64,000 nt of DNA from JAMXLO01 sp963812475. GTDB taxonomy: Bacteria > Pseudomonadota > Alphaproteobacteria > Acetobacterales > Acetobacteraceae. Under the pieces are notes generated by a model, which made no database searches, had not been told where the DNA came from, and saw nothing but the letters and a program-made list of their open reading frames with translations. Below, in pieces: positions 24,310 through 33,549 of the stretch. The translations under genes were made by a program, and so were the position numbers. The DNA is taken from assembly GCA_963812475.1 (NCBI GenBank), contig CAWEVI010000044.1, positions 186,001 through 250,000 on the forward strand, in the 5' to 3' direction. How positions within the stretch are numbered: the stretch's first letter is position 1; each line of letters opens with the position of its first letter.

Positions 24310-25644
24310 ATGGCACAAGCGGCACTGTCGGCGGCCGAAGCCGCGCTTGAGAATCAACGGATCGGTGCCTTGCAGATTCGGGTCGCGGCATTGTGCACGC
24401 TGGTGCAGATCTGCGACGGCTACGACCTCAATTCGGTCGCATGGGCGGTGCCGTCGCTCATCCGGGAGTGGCATCTGCCCCCGCCCATGTTCGCAATGGC
24501 GTTCCTGTGGTCGAGCGTCGGTATCCTGATGGGCGCGCTTTCCGCTGGACCGATCGGGGACCGCTTCGGCCGCCGGCCGCTGTTGCTCGGCAGCCTTACG
24601 ATCTTCGGGATCGCCTCGCTGCTCAGCGCAACGTCTGGTTCGCTTGGCATGCTGAGCCTCTGGCGCTTCTTCACCGGTCTCGGTATCGGCGGTGGATTTT
24701 CAGGGGCGGCCGCGCTAAGCGGCGACTACGCACCGCACCGGCTGCGTGCCACGATGATCATGGTCACGTTCACCGGTGCGCCCATCGGGGGCTTCGTCGG
24801 TGGCCAGATCGTGGCGTTGCTGCTTGCGCATTTCGACTGGCCGGTGATCTTCATCCTGGGCGGCGCGTTCCCGCTGATTCTGGTGCCGGCGCTGGCGCTG
24901 TGGCTGCCGGAATCGCCGCGGTTCCTGGCAGCCAGGGAAAACCTGTCCCCGCGCCATGCCGCCTTGCTTCGCCGCCTCGACATCGTTCCAACGCAGAGCG
25001 ATACCGTTGACATAGCGCGAGGAAACCCCGTCAGGATGCTGTTCGGCAGAGAGTACGCCTTGCAGACCATCCTGCTTTGGATCGTCTACCTCTGCAGCCT
25101 ATTGAATCTGTTCCTGTTCGCCTATTGGATGCCGACGGTCTTGAGCATGATCGGCTATAGCCCGGCACAGTCTGTGTTCGCCTCGAGCATGAGGGACTTT
25201 GGCGCGATCTTCGCCGTCCTGTATCTCGGCCTGGCGATCGACCGGATCGGACCCGAGCGTACCTTGGCGTTGCACTACGCCGCCGGAGCCGTATTCATCG
25301 GGGTGATCGCGCTTGTTGCACTGCCCTATGCAATGCTTTTGATAATGACCTTCCTGGCTGGAGCGACGATCATCGGCAGCCAGACCGGCGCCAACGGGAC
25401 CTGCGGCAAGCTTTACCCGGCGCGCATGCGCACGAGTGGCCTCGGCTGGGCGCTCGGCATAGGACGGCTCGGCGGCATCACCGCGCCATTGCTTGGCGGG
25501 TACTTGCTGTCGCGCGGCGTGGCGCCGACGCACATCTTTCTGAGCGCCTGCGTGTTTGCACTCATCGCGGCTGCCGCCACGGCTCTGCTGGCCTTTCGCG
25601 GCAGCCGCGTACGGGTAGCCGATGTCGAGGAGCTTGCATCGTAA
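24310..25644 (+). CDS. MFS transporter, aromatic acid:H+ symporter (AAHS)-like
   Basis: A 444-residue, 12-helix major facilitator. ICDGYDLNSVAWAVPSLIREW near residue 37 matches the DGxD motif in TM1 that AAHS importers need, GPIGDRFGRRPLLL near 79 is motif A, and LPESPRFLAARENL near 204 the end of the first half. Such carriers bring 4-hydroxybenzoate, protocatechuate or related acids into the cell with protons. GAGAGG lies just before the ATG at 24310. No ring-cleavage genes are adjacent, but several CoA-transferase and ACMSD-like genes in the window would suit an aromatic substrate. The exact ligand is open. Confidence 0.88.
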   Translation: MAQAALSAAEAALENQRIGALQIRVAALCTLVQICDGYDLNSVAWAVPSLIREWHLPPPMFAMAFLWSSVGILMGALSAGPIGDRFGRRPLLLGSLTIFGIASLLSATSGSLGMLSLWRFFTGLGIGGGFSGAAALSGDYAPHRLRATMIMVTFTGAPIGGFVGGQIVALLLAHFDWPVIFILGGAFPLILVPALALWLPESPRFLAARENLSPRHAALLRRLDIVPTQSDTVDIARGNPVRMLFGREYALQTILLWIVYLCSLLNLFLFAYWMPTVLSMIGYSPAQSVFASSMRDFGAIFAVLYLGLAIDRIGPERTLALHYAAGAVFIGVIALVALPYAMLLIMTFLAGATIIGSQTGANGTCGKLYPARMRTSGLGWALGIGRLGGITAPLLGGYLLSRGVAPTHIFLSACVFALIAAAATALLAFRGSRVRVADVEELAS

Positions 25645-25657
25645 GAACACGTTTGTT

Positions 25658-25674
25658 CGTCATCCCCGCGAAGG
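25658..25674. repeat. Half REP-like element
   Basis: CGTCATCCCCGCGAAGG, one arm and loop of the GTCATCCCCGC palindrome, without its complement. It lies in the short gap between the convergent MFS and acyl-CoA synthetase genes. Confidence 0.5.
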
Positions 25675-25703
25675 AAACCGAGGCTGACAACAAGGCGGCG
25701 GCG

Positions 25704-27815
25704 TTACTCCCCCACCTCGATCACCGCATCCGCCGCGAATGCCCCATGCCCCTCCGGCATGGCGAACACCGGATTGAGGTCGATCGAAGCCAACCTCGGG
25801 CCGGCCGCGTGCGCGAACGCCGACAGCCGCGACAGCATGTGTGCCAGCGCCCTGATGTCCACCGGCGGCCTGCCGCGTGCTCCGAGCAGCAGGGGCGCCC
25901 CCTTGATGGATCGGAGCATCTGCTCCGCCACGTCGTCGCCGAACGGGCAGCGACGGAACACCACGTCTTTCATCACCTCGACGAAAATGCCGCCCAGTCC
26001 GAACATCGCGATTGGTCCGAACACCGGGTCGCGGTGGATGCCAAGAATGCATTCCACGCCCCCTTGCAACTGCTTCGCCACCAGCACGCCTTCGATGCGT
26101 GCGGTCGGAGCGGCCCGCTTGGCGCGAGCGAGCAGCAGGTCGTAGCCGTCGCGCACTGCCGCGACATCGCTGACGTTCAGCAGCACGCCGCCGATCTCCG
26201 ACTTGTGCAGGATATCCGGCGACAGGATTTTCATCACCACGGGAAATCCGAAGAGCTCGGCAGCGGCGACGGCTTCCGCGGCACTGTCGCACGGCTGTTC
26301 CGGTGCGGACAGGATGCCGGACGCTGCCAGCAGCCGCTTGGCTTCCGCCTCGCTCGGCGTCGCGGCGGGCAACGTCACCTGCCCCAGCGTTGGTGGCGGC
26401 GCCGAATCCGCGGCGGCGAACGCGGCGCCGTAGCGACCCATCGCGGCGATCGCGGTCACCGCGCGCGTCGGGTCCTCGTGTACCACCCAGCCATCGGCTT
26501 CCAGCTCATCGCGCCGGTCCTGCGGCGTGATCACCGATAAAACATAGAGCCGGTTCGGGTATTTTGCCTTGACCAGATTGAGCTGCTCGCGGATCGACGG
26601 CCAGCGGCGCGACGATGCCGTCATGCTGAAGAAGCCGAGCACCGACGCGTAACCGCCATCGCCGATCATGGCGTCGGTGAACTTGTTGATGAGCGTAACG
26701 TCGTTGCTGACCTGCGCCGTCGCATCCACTGGATTGCGTGGTGCACAGAACGGCACCAGTTCGCGGAGCTGCTTCTGCGTCTCGATCGGCATCTCGGGCA
26801 TCGGCAGACCGACGCTCTCGGCCACGTCGCTCATCAACACGCCGGCGCCTCCGGATACGGTGATCACGCCGAGCGTGTTGCGCACCGGATAGATCTTCCG
26901 GGTTGCGGTGTGGGCGATGTCCAGCATCTCCTCGGAGTTGCGCGCGCGCATCACGCCGAATTCGGCCATCACCGCTTCCGTGACCGCGTCGTCGCCGGCG
27001 ATCGAGGCGGTGTGGGACTTCGCCGCCTTGGTGCCAAGTTCACTGCGGCCGACCTTCTGCATGACGATCGGCTTCTTCGCCGCGCGTGCCGCCTGGAATG
27101 CCGCGATCAATCCCGCCGACTCGCGAATGCCCTCGGCGTAAACGGCGATCACGTCCACTTCCGGATTCTCGGCGAGCCAGCCGATGCATTCACCCACCGT
27201 CACGTCGGCTTCGTTGCCAGTCATGATGCAGAGCGACGCGCCGATGCCGCGGTTGCGCGCCAGCGTGTAGAGATGCGTGCCGTAGGCGCCCGACTGCGAC
27301 GCGATGCCAATACGGCCGGGCACCGGCCAGCCGGAATCGAACGACGATGAGAACGTCGCGTAATAGGCGGTGCGGCTGTCGAACGCGCCGAGGCAGTTGG
27401 GTCCGAGAATGCGCATGCCGTGCGCGCGTGCCGACGCAACCATGCGGTTCTGCGCGGCTTCGCCGGCCTCGTCCATCTCGGCGAACCCGGCGGTGAACAC
27501 CAGTGCGCCTTTGACGCCGCGCTTCGCCAGGTCCGCCACGCCCTGCAACGCATGTTCGGCAGCGACAGCGACGATGGCGACATCGGGCGTCTCGGGCAGG
27601 TCGGCAACCGAGGGATAGGCCTTCAGACCCTGCACTTCGGTGCGGTTGGGGTTCACCGGGTAGATCGCACCCTTGAAGCCCTGTGCCTTCATGTAGGCGA
27701 TCGGGCGGCCGCTGATCCGCGTCGGATCGTTGGAAGCGCCCAGGATTGCGATGGATCGCGGCGCGAGCAGTGGCGTGAGGCTGGCGAATCTGGCGTCAGG
27801 CATGATCTCGGACAT
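25704..27815 (-). CDS. NDP-forming acyl-CoA synthetase, fused alpha-beta form
   Basis: A 703-residue acetate--CoA ligase (ADP-forming)-type protein. Residues 1-450 form the alpha part: a CoA-binding Rossmann domain opening with LLAPRSIAILGASNDP, VNPNRTEVQGLKAYPSV, GPNCLGAFDS and SQSGAYGTHL, then the ligase domain with the phosphohistidine candidate in KSHTASIAGDD near residue 290. The remaining 220 residues are the ATP-grasp beta part (EAEAKRLLAASGI, FPVVMKILSPDILHKSEIGGV, FGLGGIFVEVMKDV). It makes an acyl-CoA from acid and ATP. ATG at 27815 or 27803; the ribosome site is weak for both. It is divergent from the TRAP receptor gene, suggesting a common substrate. Confidence 0.92.
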   Translation of the reverse strand: MSEIMPDARFASLTPLLAPRSIAILGASNDPTRISGRPIAYMKAQGFKGAIYPVNPNRTEVQGLKAYPSVADLPETPDVAIVAVAAEHALQGVADLAKRGVKGALVFTAGFAEMDEAGEAAQNRMVASARAHGMRILGPNCLGAFDSRTAYYATFSSSFDSGWPVPGRIGIASQSGAYGTHLYTLARNRGIGASLCIMTGNEADVTVGECIGWLAENPEVDVIAVYAEGIRESAGLIAAFQAARAAKKPIVMQKVGRSELGTKAAKSHTASIAGDDAVTEAVMAEFGVMRARNSEEMLDIAHTATRKIYPVRNTLGVITVSGGAGVLMSDVAESVGLPMPEMPIETQKQLRELVPFCAPRNPVDATAQVSNDVTLINKFTDAMIGDGGYASVLGFFSMTASSRRWPSIREQLNLVKAKYPNRLYVLSVITPQDRRDELEADGWVVHEDPTRAVTAIAAMGRYGAAFAAADSAPPPTLGQVTLPAATPSEAEAKRLLAASGILSAPEQPCDSAAEAVAAAELFGFPVVMKILSPDILHKSEIGGVLLNVSDVAAVRDGYDLLLARAKRAAPTARIEGVLVAKQLQGGVECILGIHRDPVFGPIAMFGLGGIFVEVMKDVVFRRCPFGDDVAEQMLRSIKGAPLLLGARGRPPVDIRALAHMLSRLSAFAHAAGPRLASIDLNPVFAMPEGHGAFAADAVIEVGE

Positions 27816-27932
27816 TCCCAGGTGATGACGATGCGCGGGGTCCACGCGCCCCGTTCCGGTCAGTTTGACGCCGGGGATTGGCTGCGGCAAGGCAGTGCGA
27901 CAGGCTCGCCGCCATCAGGACGGGAAAACCAG

Positions 27933-28961
27933 ATGCGTCCAACGTTCTCCGTATGGCTCATCCTTTTGGCAATGGCCGGTTTAATCGCACCCTCCTCGGC
28001 GATCACTGGGGCAAGCGCACAGACGATCACACTGAAGCTCAGCCACTTCCTCGACCCGAGCGGCTTCTTCGAGGTCGATTTCGCGCAGCCGTGGGCCAGA
28101 GAGCTGGAAGCGAAGACCAGCGGCAGGGTGAAGGTCGAGATCTACAACGGCAGCTCGCCAATCGGGGAAGTGACGAAGCAGGCAACCCAGGTCAGGGATG
28201 GCATGATCGACATCGCACTCGGGCTGCGCGGCGCGGAGGGAGACCGATTTCCGCGAAGTTCGGTCATCGAGTTGCCGTTCGTCGTCCATGACGCGCAAAG
28301 CGGTTCGCGGGCGCTGTGGAAGCTGTACAAGGACGGTGTGTTTGGAGCCGAATACCAGGACTACAAGGTGCTCGCGCTGTTTGTGCACAATCCTGGCCTG
28401 ATCCACACGGCGACAAGACCGATCACCAGCCCGGCGGATTTGAAGGGCGTGCGGCTGCGCGCGCCGAACAGGACGGTTGCCGTGGCGTTGGAATCGATCG
28501 GTGCGGAACCCGCCATCCTGCAGGTGAACGACGTCATGCCCGCCGTACGGGACGGCAGGATCGACGGCATCGTCACCAACTGGGGCAATCCACTGCCGGG
28601 ATTCAACGATGCCATGAAGTTCCACACCGACATCGCATTTTACACATCGGTGTTTTTCGTAGTGATGAACAAGGATAAATTCGCCAGCCTTCCCCCCGAC
28701 ATCCGCGCCGCGATCGACGAACTTTCCAACGAGGCACTGGTGGACCGCTTCGGTCTGCTATGGACCAGGTGGGACAAGCCGGTGCGCGACGGGGCGTCGG
28801 GGCCGGGGCAGGAGATCATCGTTCCAGACGCAGCAACTATCGTGCAATGGCACGAAGCGCTGCAACCAGCCACCGAGCGTTACCTCGATGGTCTCGTCTC
28901 CGGCGGCTTTACCGGGGCACGTGCCGCCTACAACGAACTGGTCGTCTCTGCGGGGCGCTAG
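27933..28961 (+). CDS. dctP: TRAP transporter solute-binding receptor (DctP-type), orphan
   Basis: A 342-residue periplasmic binding protein. A signal peptide is evident in the first 30 residues (basic start, VWLILLAMAGLIAPSSA, cleavage near ASA). The mature part opens ITLKLSHFLDPSGFFE and keeps the DctP landmarks WARELEAKTSGRVKVEIYNGSS, LKGVRLRAPNRTVAVALESIGAEP near residue 172 (with the carboxylate-binding Arg) and MNKDKFASLPPDIRAAIDEL near 244. It should capture an organic acid in the periplasm. No DctQ or DctM membrane subunit is near, so it must work with a transporter encoded elsewhere. Its stop shares CTAG with the convergent lytic transglycosylase. Confidence 0.92.
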   Translation: MRPTFSVWLILLAMAGLIAPSSAITGASAQTITLKLSHFLDPSGFFEVDFAQPWARELEAKTSGRVKVEIYNGSSPIGEVTKQATQVRDGMIDIALGLRGAEGDRFPRSSVIELPFVVHDAQSGSRALWKLYKDGVFGAEYQDYKVLALFVHNPGLIHTATRPITSPADLKGVRLRAPNRTVAVALESIGAEPAILQVNDVMPAVRDGRIDGIVTNWGNPLPGFNDAMKFHTDIAFYTSVFFVVMNKDKFASLPPDIRAAIDELSNEALVDRFGLLWTRWDKPVRDGASGPGQEIIVPDAATIVQWHEALQPATERYLDGLVSGGFTGARAAYNELVVSAGR

Positions 28962-30124
28962 GACTGTGCGTTTGGCGACAGCACGAGGCAACTCGCGCGG
29001 CCATGCGCGAGTCGCTCGCAGGCCTGCACCGCGGCGTCTCGCGACAGACCGGTCAGCCTGGCGCGGTACAGCACGCCGCGCGGTTGCCGCACCCCGGCGA
29101 CCGAGGGATGCGCCACCGCCAGTTCCGCCCATGCCCGCTCGCGCGCGGTGCCGACCGCGGCATGCGCCATCCCCTCGGTGGAATAGGCGCCAACCTGGAT
29201 CGCCCACTGGCCGGAGGGTGAACCGCCGTGATGCATCGGGACCGGTTCAGCCACTGCCTGCGGGATCAGCCGGAACCCCCCGCGACCCGAAGCAGGCGGG
29301 GGCGGTGGGGGAATGACCAGGGCATACTGCTGCGGCGTGGGCTGAGCCATCGGCCGTGGCGGCTCCGGCAGTTGCGCGGTCTGGATCGACCCGCGCGCCG
29401 GCACCCGCCCGCCGCTGCCGCGGTTGCTCGCCAACTGGACCGCGCGGCCGTAGCGCGTACCAGGCGGGATATCGATCGGCAGCGCGTTCATCGCATAGTC
29501 CTCGGCCGGCGAACGACTGATCGGATAGACGCCCACGATGTTCGGCCCGATCATCGCCACATAGCGCCGCGTTTCGTCAGGCAGCGGCCGGTTGTTGCTC
29601 AGATAGTCATCGAGTCGCCGAGGTCCGGCATTGTAGGCGGCAAGGAATCCGGGTGAGCCGTAGATGTCGTACATCTCGCGCAGATACGCCGTGCCAGCCA
29701 GGATGTTCTCGTGCGGGTCGAACGGATCGTCGCCCAGGTTGTAGCGTGCGCGCAGCTCGTCGTAGGTCTCCGGCATCACCTGCATCAGACCCATGGCGCC
29801 GGCGCTGGATGTTATCAGCTGACCGTTCTGATACTCGTTGCCGCCCGACTCGACATGCATCACCGAGCGGACCCAGATCTCCGGCACGTCGAACCGCTGG
29901 GTGGACTCACGGATATAAGGTCCCCACGGATCATCCGGCGGACCCGGCGGCGTGTAGTTTCCGCGGGCGTGCGCGGCATAGCGCGCCGCCTCCTGGGTCG
30001 CGCTATGCTGCGGCGCATGGGCCGCGCAGGCCGCAAGCAGCCCAAGCAGGGCCATGCAACCAACGCCACGAAGCAGCGACGCATGCGCAGAAAGGCGGTA
30101 TTCGGAGTGGTTGTGACGCGTCAT
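28958..30124 (-). CDS. Lytic transglycosylase lipoprotein with SPOR domain
   Basis: A 388-residue outer-membrane lipoprotein that cleaves peptidoglycan. The signal ends in the lipobox LLAAC near residue 34. The SLT domain begins around residue 70, with the catalytic Glu in VESGGNEY near 93, SSAGAMGLMQVMPETY near 107 and AAYNAGPRRLDDY near 164. A proline-rich linker (about 235-300) leads to a C-terminal SPOR domain (WAIQVGAYSTEG to LTGLSRDAAVQACERL), which in this family binds denuded septal glycan. The ATG at 30124 has GGAGG upstream. A role in cell division or wall turnover is inferred from the domains. Its stop overlaps that of the TRAP receptor. Confidence 0.92.
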   Translation of the reverse strand: MTRHNHSEYRLSAHASLLRGVGCMALLGLLAACAAHAPQHSATQEAARYAAHARGNYTPPGPPDDPWGPYIRESTQRFDVPEIWVRSVMHVESGGNEYQNGQLITSSAGAMGLMQVMPETYDELRARYNLGDDPFDPHENILAGTAYLREMYDIYGSPGFLAAYNAGPRRLDDYLSNNRPLPDETRRYVAMIGPNIVGVYPISRSPAEDYAMNALPIDIPPGTRYGRAVQLASNRGSGGRVPARGSIQTAQLPEPPRPMAQPTPQQYALVIPPPPPPASGRGGFRLIPQAVAEPVPMHHGGSPSGQWAIQVGAYSTEGMAHAAVGTARERAWAELAVAHPSVAGVRQPRGVLYRARLTGLSRDAAVQACERLAHGRASCLVLSPNAQS

Positions 30125-30390
30125 CCGAGGCAAACCTCCGTCGTCGTGGCGCGGCCGCAATGGCCGGAGGGCACGGCGGCCGGATGGCCGTCGCTCAGGT
30201 AACTAATCAGGATTCGCCCCTAAGCCCTTATCGCAGATCGCTGTTCTCTGCAAGATCATCTCGCGCAGGTGATTGACCGGCACCGCAACCGCATCGGTCC
30301 CGGAATGTCGTCGATGATCCCCAGGGGTGATTGGGAGCGTCGGTCGCAGCGGCTAAACTCATCACGGCGGAAACGAAGGGGGCACGGTCG

Positions 30391-30765
30391 ATGACGCTCG
30401 CCGGATGCGTTGGTCTGCTTGCTCTGCTGGGCATCGCCGGATGCGCAAACGCCGTCACAGGCACCGCGACGGCCCCAGCCGCGGCAACGGCACGTTCCCT
30501 GCCCGCCACCGAGGGCACCATCCTGTCGCTGCGCGCCGTCGCCGTGCACAGCGATCATGATCCGTTGCGTGTCGCGCTGCTTGCCGACGCAAGCGGCACG
30601 GCAACCGCTGTCAACGACGGCAACAGTCAGCTGACGGAATTCATCGTGCGGATTGATGGCGGCTCCACAATTTCCGTTGTACAGGCCAATGAACTTGGAC
30701 TGCGCGCCGGCGACCGGGTCACCGTAATGCACGACGGCCACACGCGCATCGCACGTCCGGGTTGA
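30391..30765 (+). CDS. Putative lipoprotein with small OB-like C-terminal domain
   Basis: A 124-residue protein with a lipoprotein signal: GLLALLGIAGCANAV places the lipobox Cys near residue 18. After a low-complexity Ala/Thr region it has a beta-rich part (GTILSLRAVAV, TEFIVRIDGGSTISVVQANELGLRAGDRVTVM) resembling the C-terminal domain of SlyB/Pcp-type lipoproteins, but without the glycine-zipper segment they usually carry. It is probably anchored at the inner face of the outer membrane. The ATG at 30391 follows GAAGGGGG. The CaiB-type gene begins 73 bases after its stop and need not be related in function. Confidence 0.75.
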   Translation: MTLAGCVGLLALLGIAGCANAVTGTATAPAAATARSLPATEGTILSLRAVAVHSDHDPLRVALLADASGTATAVNDGNSQLTEFIVRIDGGSTISVVQANELGLRAGDRVTVMHDGHTRIARPG

Positions 30766-30838
30766 CAAACATCCGCGGGAAACCGAGAGGTTCGGTCCGC
30801 TGACTGGCTGACCGTCACGAAGAAGATCGGATTCCGCA

Positions 30839-32017
30839 ATGGCGATCCTGCCGCTCGAAGGTCTTGTGGTGCTGGAGTTCAGTCACACGGTGATGGGCCC
30901 GTCGTGTGGCGTCGTTCTCGCCGATCTTGGTGCCGACGTGATCCGCGTGGAGCCTGCGCCGGACGGCGACCGCACCCGCCGGTTGCACGGCTTCGCAACC
31001 GGATTCTTCGCATATTTCAACCGCAACAAACGCTGCATCTGCATCGACGCAAAATCGCCCGACGGGTTGGCGGTTGCGCATGATCTTGTGCGCAAGGCCG
31101 ATGTGCTGATCGAGAATTTCGGTCCGGGCACGATGGAACGGCTCGGCCTCGGTTGGGATGCGGTGCACGAGTTCAATCCACGGCTGATCTACTGCGCGCT
31201 GAAGGGTTTCCTGCCTGGCCCCTACGAGCATCGACCGTCGCTCGACGAGATCGCGCAATACATGACCGGGCTCGCCTACATGACCGGCCCGCCTGGCCAG
31301 CCGCTGCGCGCCGGTTCCTCGGTGATCGACATCATGGGCGGCGTGATGGGTGCGCTTGCCACACTGGCGGCGTTGCGCCAGCGCGACAAGGACAACCAGG
31401 GACGCAAGGTCACCAGCGCGCTCTACGAATCGTCCGCATTCCTGGTGGGCCAGCATATGGCCGGCGAGGCCGCAACCGGAACACCTTCGCCGCCGATGCC
31501 GGCGCGCAGCGGCGCCTGGGGAATTTACGAAACGTTCCCGACGCTGAACGGCGAAAAGCTGTTCATCGGTATTACCTCCGACAACCACTGGCGCTCGTTC
31601 TGCGACAAGTTCAGCCGCCCTGATCTGCTGGCGGACGAACGTTTCCGCAGCAACGCCGACCGGGTGAAGAACCGGCCAGCGCTGCGCGAGATCGTCACGG
31701 CGATCGTGGCTGAACGCGCGATCGCCGAGTTGGAGCGCATCATGGACGAGGCGAATATTCCGTTCTCGCCGGTGCGCACGCCGTCGGATCTGTTCGACGA
31801 TCCGCAACTGAACGCGTTCGGTCGGGCGCTTGCGATCACGATGCCGAGGGGCAACGTGGCAAATCTGCCGGGCCTGCCTTTCTGCATCGACGACGAGGCG
31901 CCTGCGTTACGGATGCAGCCGCCGCGCGCCGGTGAACATACCGATGCGATCCTGATCGCACTTGGTTATTCGACAGAGCGGATCGCCGAATTACGGCAGG
32001 CGGGTGCGATTAGCTGA
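30839..32017 (+). CDS. CaiB/BaiF family CoA-transferase
   Basis: A 392-residue class III CoA-transferase. LEGLVVLEFSHTVMGPSCG at the start, ADLGADVIRVEP near residue 28, FAYFNRNKRCICIDAKSPDG near 57, LIENFGPGTMERLGLGW near 90 and the catalytic Asp in RPSLDEIAQ near 131 are as expected. The C-terminal AGEHTDAILIALGYSTERI is also typical. It transfers CoA from a donor such as succinyl-CoA or formyl-CoA onto a carboxylic acid. No obvious pathway partner is adjacent (a lipoprotein upstream, a cupredoxin convergent downstream), so it is likely a single transcription unit. The substrate is unknown. Confidence 0.92.
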   Translation: MAILPLEGLVVLEFSHTVMGPSCGVVLADLGADVIRVEPAPDGDRTRRLHGFATGFFAYFNRNKRCICIDAKSPDGLAVAHDLVRKADVLIENFGPGTMERLGLGWDAVHEFNPRLIYCALKGFLPGPYEHRPSLDEIAQYMTGLAYMTGPPGQPLRAGSSVIDIMGGVMGALATLAALRQRDKDNQGRKVTSALYESSAFLVGQHMAGEAATGTPSPPMPARSGAWGIYETFPTLNGEKLFIGITSDNHWRSFCDKFSRPDLLADERFRSNADRVKNRPALREIVTAIVAERAIAELERIMDEANIPFSPVRTPSDLFDDPQLNAFGRALAITMPRGNVANLPGLPFCIDDEAPALRMQPPRAGEHTDAILIALGYSTERIAELRQAGAIS

Positions 32018-32030
32018 CCCCTGCCCCCGA

Positions 32031-32054
32031 CCCCCTCCCGCAAGGGGAGGGGGG
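32031..32054. terminator. CCCCCTCCC hairpin between convergent genes
   Basis: CCCCCTCCC, a GCAA loop and GGGGAGGGG form a strong stem 14 bases after the CoA-transferase stop and just before the convergent cupredoxin stop. There is no T-run, so terminator action is inferred from position. It is similar to the element at 6427. Confidence 0.5.
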
Positions 32055-32064
32055 AGCAGAGTTC

Positions 32065-32427
32065 CTAGGCCTGAACCGTGATCTGCCCGCGCATGTGCGG
32101 ATGCAGCCCGCACATGTACTCGTAGGTTCCCGCCCGATCGAACCGATGCACGAAGCTGTCGTCGGTATCCAGCGCATGCGACGCCACGTTCAGCGCGGGA
32201 CAGACGATGCTGTGGGGAATGTCGTCGTGGTTCACCCACTTCACGTCGCTTCCTACAGTTACGATCAGCGGCGTCGGCGAGAACGTGAAGTTGTCAATCA
32301 CCACTTCGTCTTCCCGTGCGGCGGCCTTGCGCGCGACGGTGCCGATCAGCACCACGACGCCTGCTCCCAGAGCACGGCGCAGCAGAGAGCGCCGGGCGCA
32401 GCCGCCCGGTTCCAGAATTCCAGTCAT
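32065..32427 (-). CDS. Exported cupredoxin (plastocyanin-like copper protein)
   Basis: A 120-residue single-domain blue-copper protein. A twin-arginine-like leader (CARRSLLRRALGAGVVVLIG) is followed by a mature cupredoxin: VVIDNFTFSPTPLIVTVGSDVKWVNHD, a first copper His in DIPHSIV near residue 72, and the C-terminal loop YMCGLHPHM near 105-113, which supplies Cys, His and Met (or His). It should act in periplasmic electron transfer. It starts 10 bases after the phosphoesterase stop, so the two form an operon, and that operon is divergent from an ECF sigma/anti-sigma pair. The redox partner is unknown. Confidence 0.92.
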   Translation of the reverse strand: MTGILEPGGCARRSLLRRALGAGVVVLIGTVARKAAAREDEVVIDNFTFSPTPLIVTVGSDVKWVNHDDIPHSIVCPALNVASHALDTDDSFVHRFDRAGTYEYMCGLHPHMRGQITVQA

Positions 32428-32437
32428 GGTCGATCCT

Positions 32438-33388
32438 TCAGTTCGCCAGCGGTGTGTCGACGATGGCCAACGGCGCGTTGGACGACACGAGACTCACGCG
32501 CGCGATGCCAAGATGCTGTTTCAGCTCCGCCGCCGGAACCAGCATCGGTCCCGGCCCCTTGGCCGTGCCGGGCGCGGGCTGCGGGAACGCGGTCGAGCAC
32601 ACCGTGTGAAATGCCACATTGCCCTCCACCTTCTGCATCGTCTGGTGGATGTGGCCATTCAGCACGGTGACGGAGCCGAACTTCTTCAGGTAGCTCAGCG
32701 CCTGCGCGCCGTCGGATGTGCCCCAACCCCAATCCGCATAGACAACCCACAGCGGCACATGCGCGAACACCACGATCGGCGTGCTGGCGGTGAGTTGCTT
32801 CACGTCGGCTTCCAGCCACTCGAGCTGCTCGTGGCCAAGGGCGCCGAGACCGTTGCCCTGCAGGTTGACCACGTTCACCAGGCCGATGAAGTGCACGCCG
32901 TTGGCGTCAAAGCTGTACCAGCCGTCGCCCTTGGTGCCCTTGCCAAAGCGGTTGAGATAGCTCTTGCCCTCCTCCTCCAGGATGTCGTGCTCGCCGGGCA
33001 CCGTGTGCACCGCAAGCTTCGTCGTGCCCAGAAGCTGCTGCACGGTGTCGAACTGCGCCGGCTTGGACAGATGCGTGAGATCGCCGGTGTGGATCATGAA
33101 CGCGGGCTGCGTCGGCATGGCCGCGATCTTGCTCAGCCCCTCCTGAAGCGTCGCGGTCACATTGGGATTGGCCGGCTTGTCGAAGCCGATATGGCTGTCG
33201 CTGAACTGCACGAAGGTGAACCCCTCGCTCGCCGCGGCCTGGGCGCTGCCGATCAGGCGCGAGCGCGGCACGCCGCCCGCCACCGTCCAGACCATGGCGG
33301 TGCCTGCCCAGGTCATGCACTTCAGAAAGCCGCGGCGCTGCATGTCGCCCGGTTCCGTGCCCGGCTCGGTGATCGAATCGCTGCTCAT
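32438..33388 (-). CDS. Tat-exported calcineurin-like metallophosphoesterase
   Basis: A 316-residue metallophosphoesterase. The N-terminal QRRGFLKCMTWAGTAMVWTVAGG is a twin-arginine signal. The dimetal site follows: FSDSHIGFDKP near residue 63 (DxH), IHTGDLTHL near 101 (GD), PGEHDILEEEG near 130 (in place of GNHD), FAHVPLW near 206 and LNGHIHQTM near 242 (GHxH). Glu replaces Asn in the GNHD motif, which could alter catalysis. Targets of this family include phosphodiesters, nucleotides and phospholipids. AGGAG precedes the ATG at 33388. It is cotranscribed with the cupredoxin and divergent from the ECF sigma gene. Confidence 0.9.
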   Translation of the reverse strand: MSSDSITEPGTEPGDMQRRGFLKCMTWAGTAMVWTVAGGVPRSRLIGSAQAAASEGFTFVQFSDSHIGFDKPANPNVTATLQEGLSKIAAMPTQPAFMIHTGDLTHLSKPAQFDTVQQLLGTTKLAVHTVPGEHDILEEEGKSYLNRFGKGTKGDGWYSFDANGVHFIGLVNVVNLQGNGLGALGHEQLEWLEADVKQLTASTPIVVFAHVPLWVVYADWGWGTSDGAQALSYLKKFGSVTVLNGHIHQTMQKVEGNVAFHTVCSTAFPQPAPGTAKGPGPMLVPAAELKQHLGIARVSLVSSNAPLAIVDTPLAN

Positions 33389-33549
33389 GGATGAACTCCT
33401 GCTTGCCCGGGTCCGCCCTCCGGCCCCGGCTGCAGGCACTACCGGGTTTGCGATGGGGTTATTCCCGCCGCTTCCAGGAATAAGATGACGCCCCGCCGGG
33501 TATGGAACCCGGGAGCCCCCAGGGGAACGCATAAGTCAGGACCAATGCC
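33389..33549. promoter_or_regulatory. Divergent promoter region, phosphoesterase operon / ECF sigma
   Basis: About 160 bases separate the divergent starts. The region contains two GGAAC boxes at 33504 and 33524, reminiscent of ECF -35 elements, and a GTC at 33535, but the spacings (about 26 and 6) do not make a standard ECF promoter. I can say only that regulatory sites for both operons should lie here. Confidence 0.4.
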
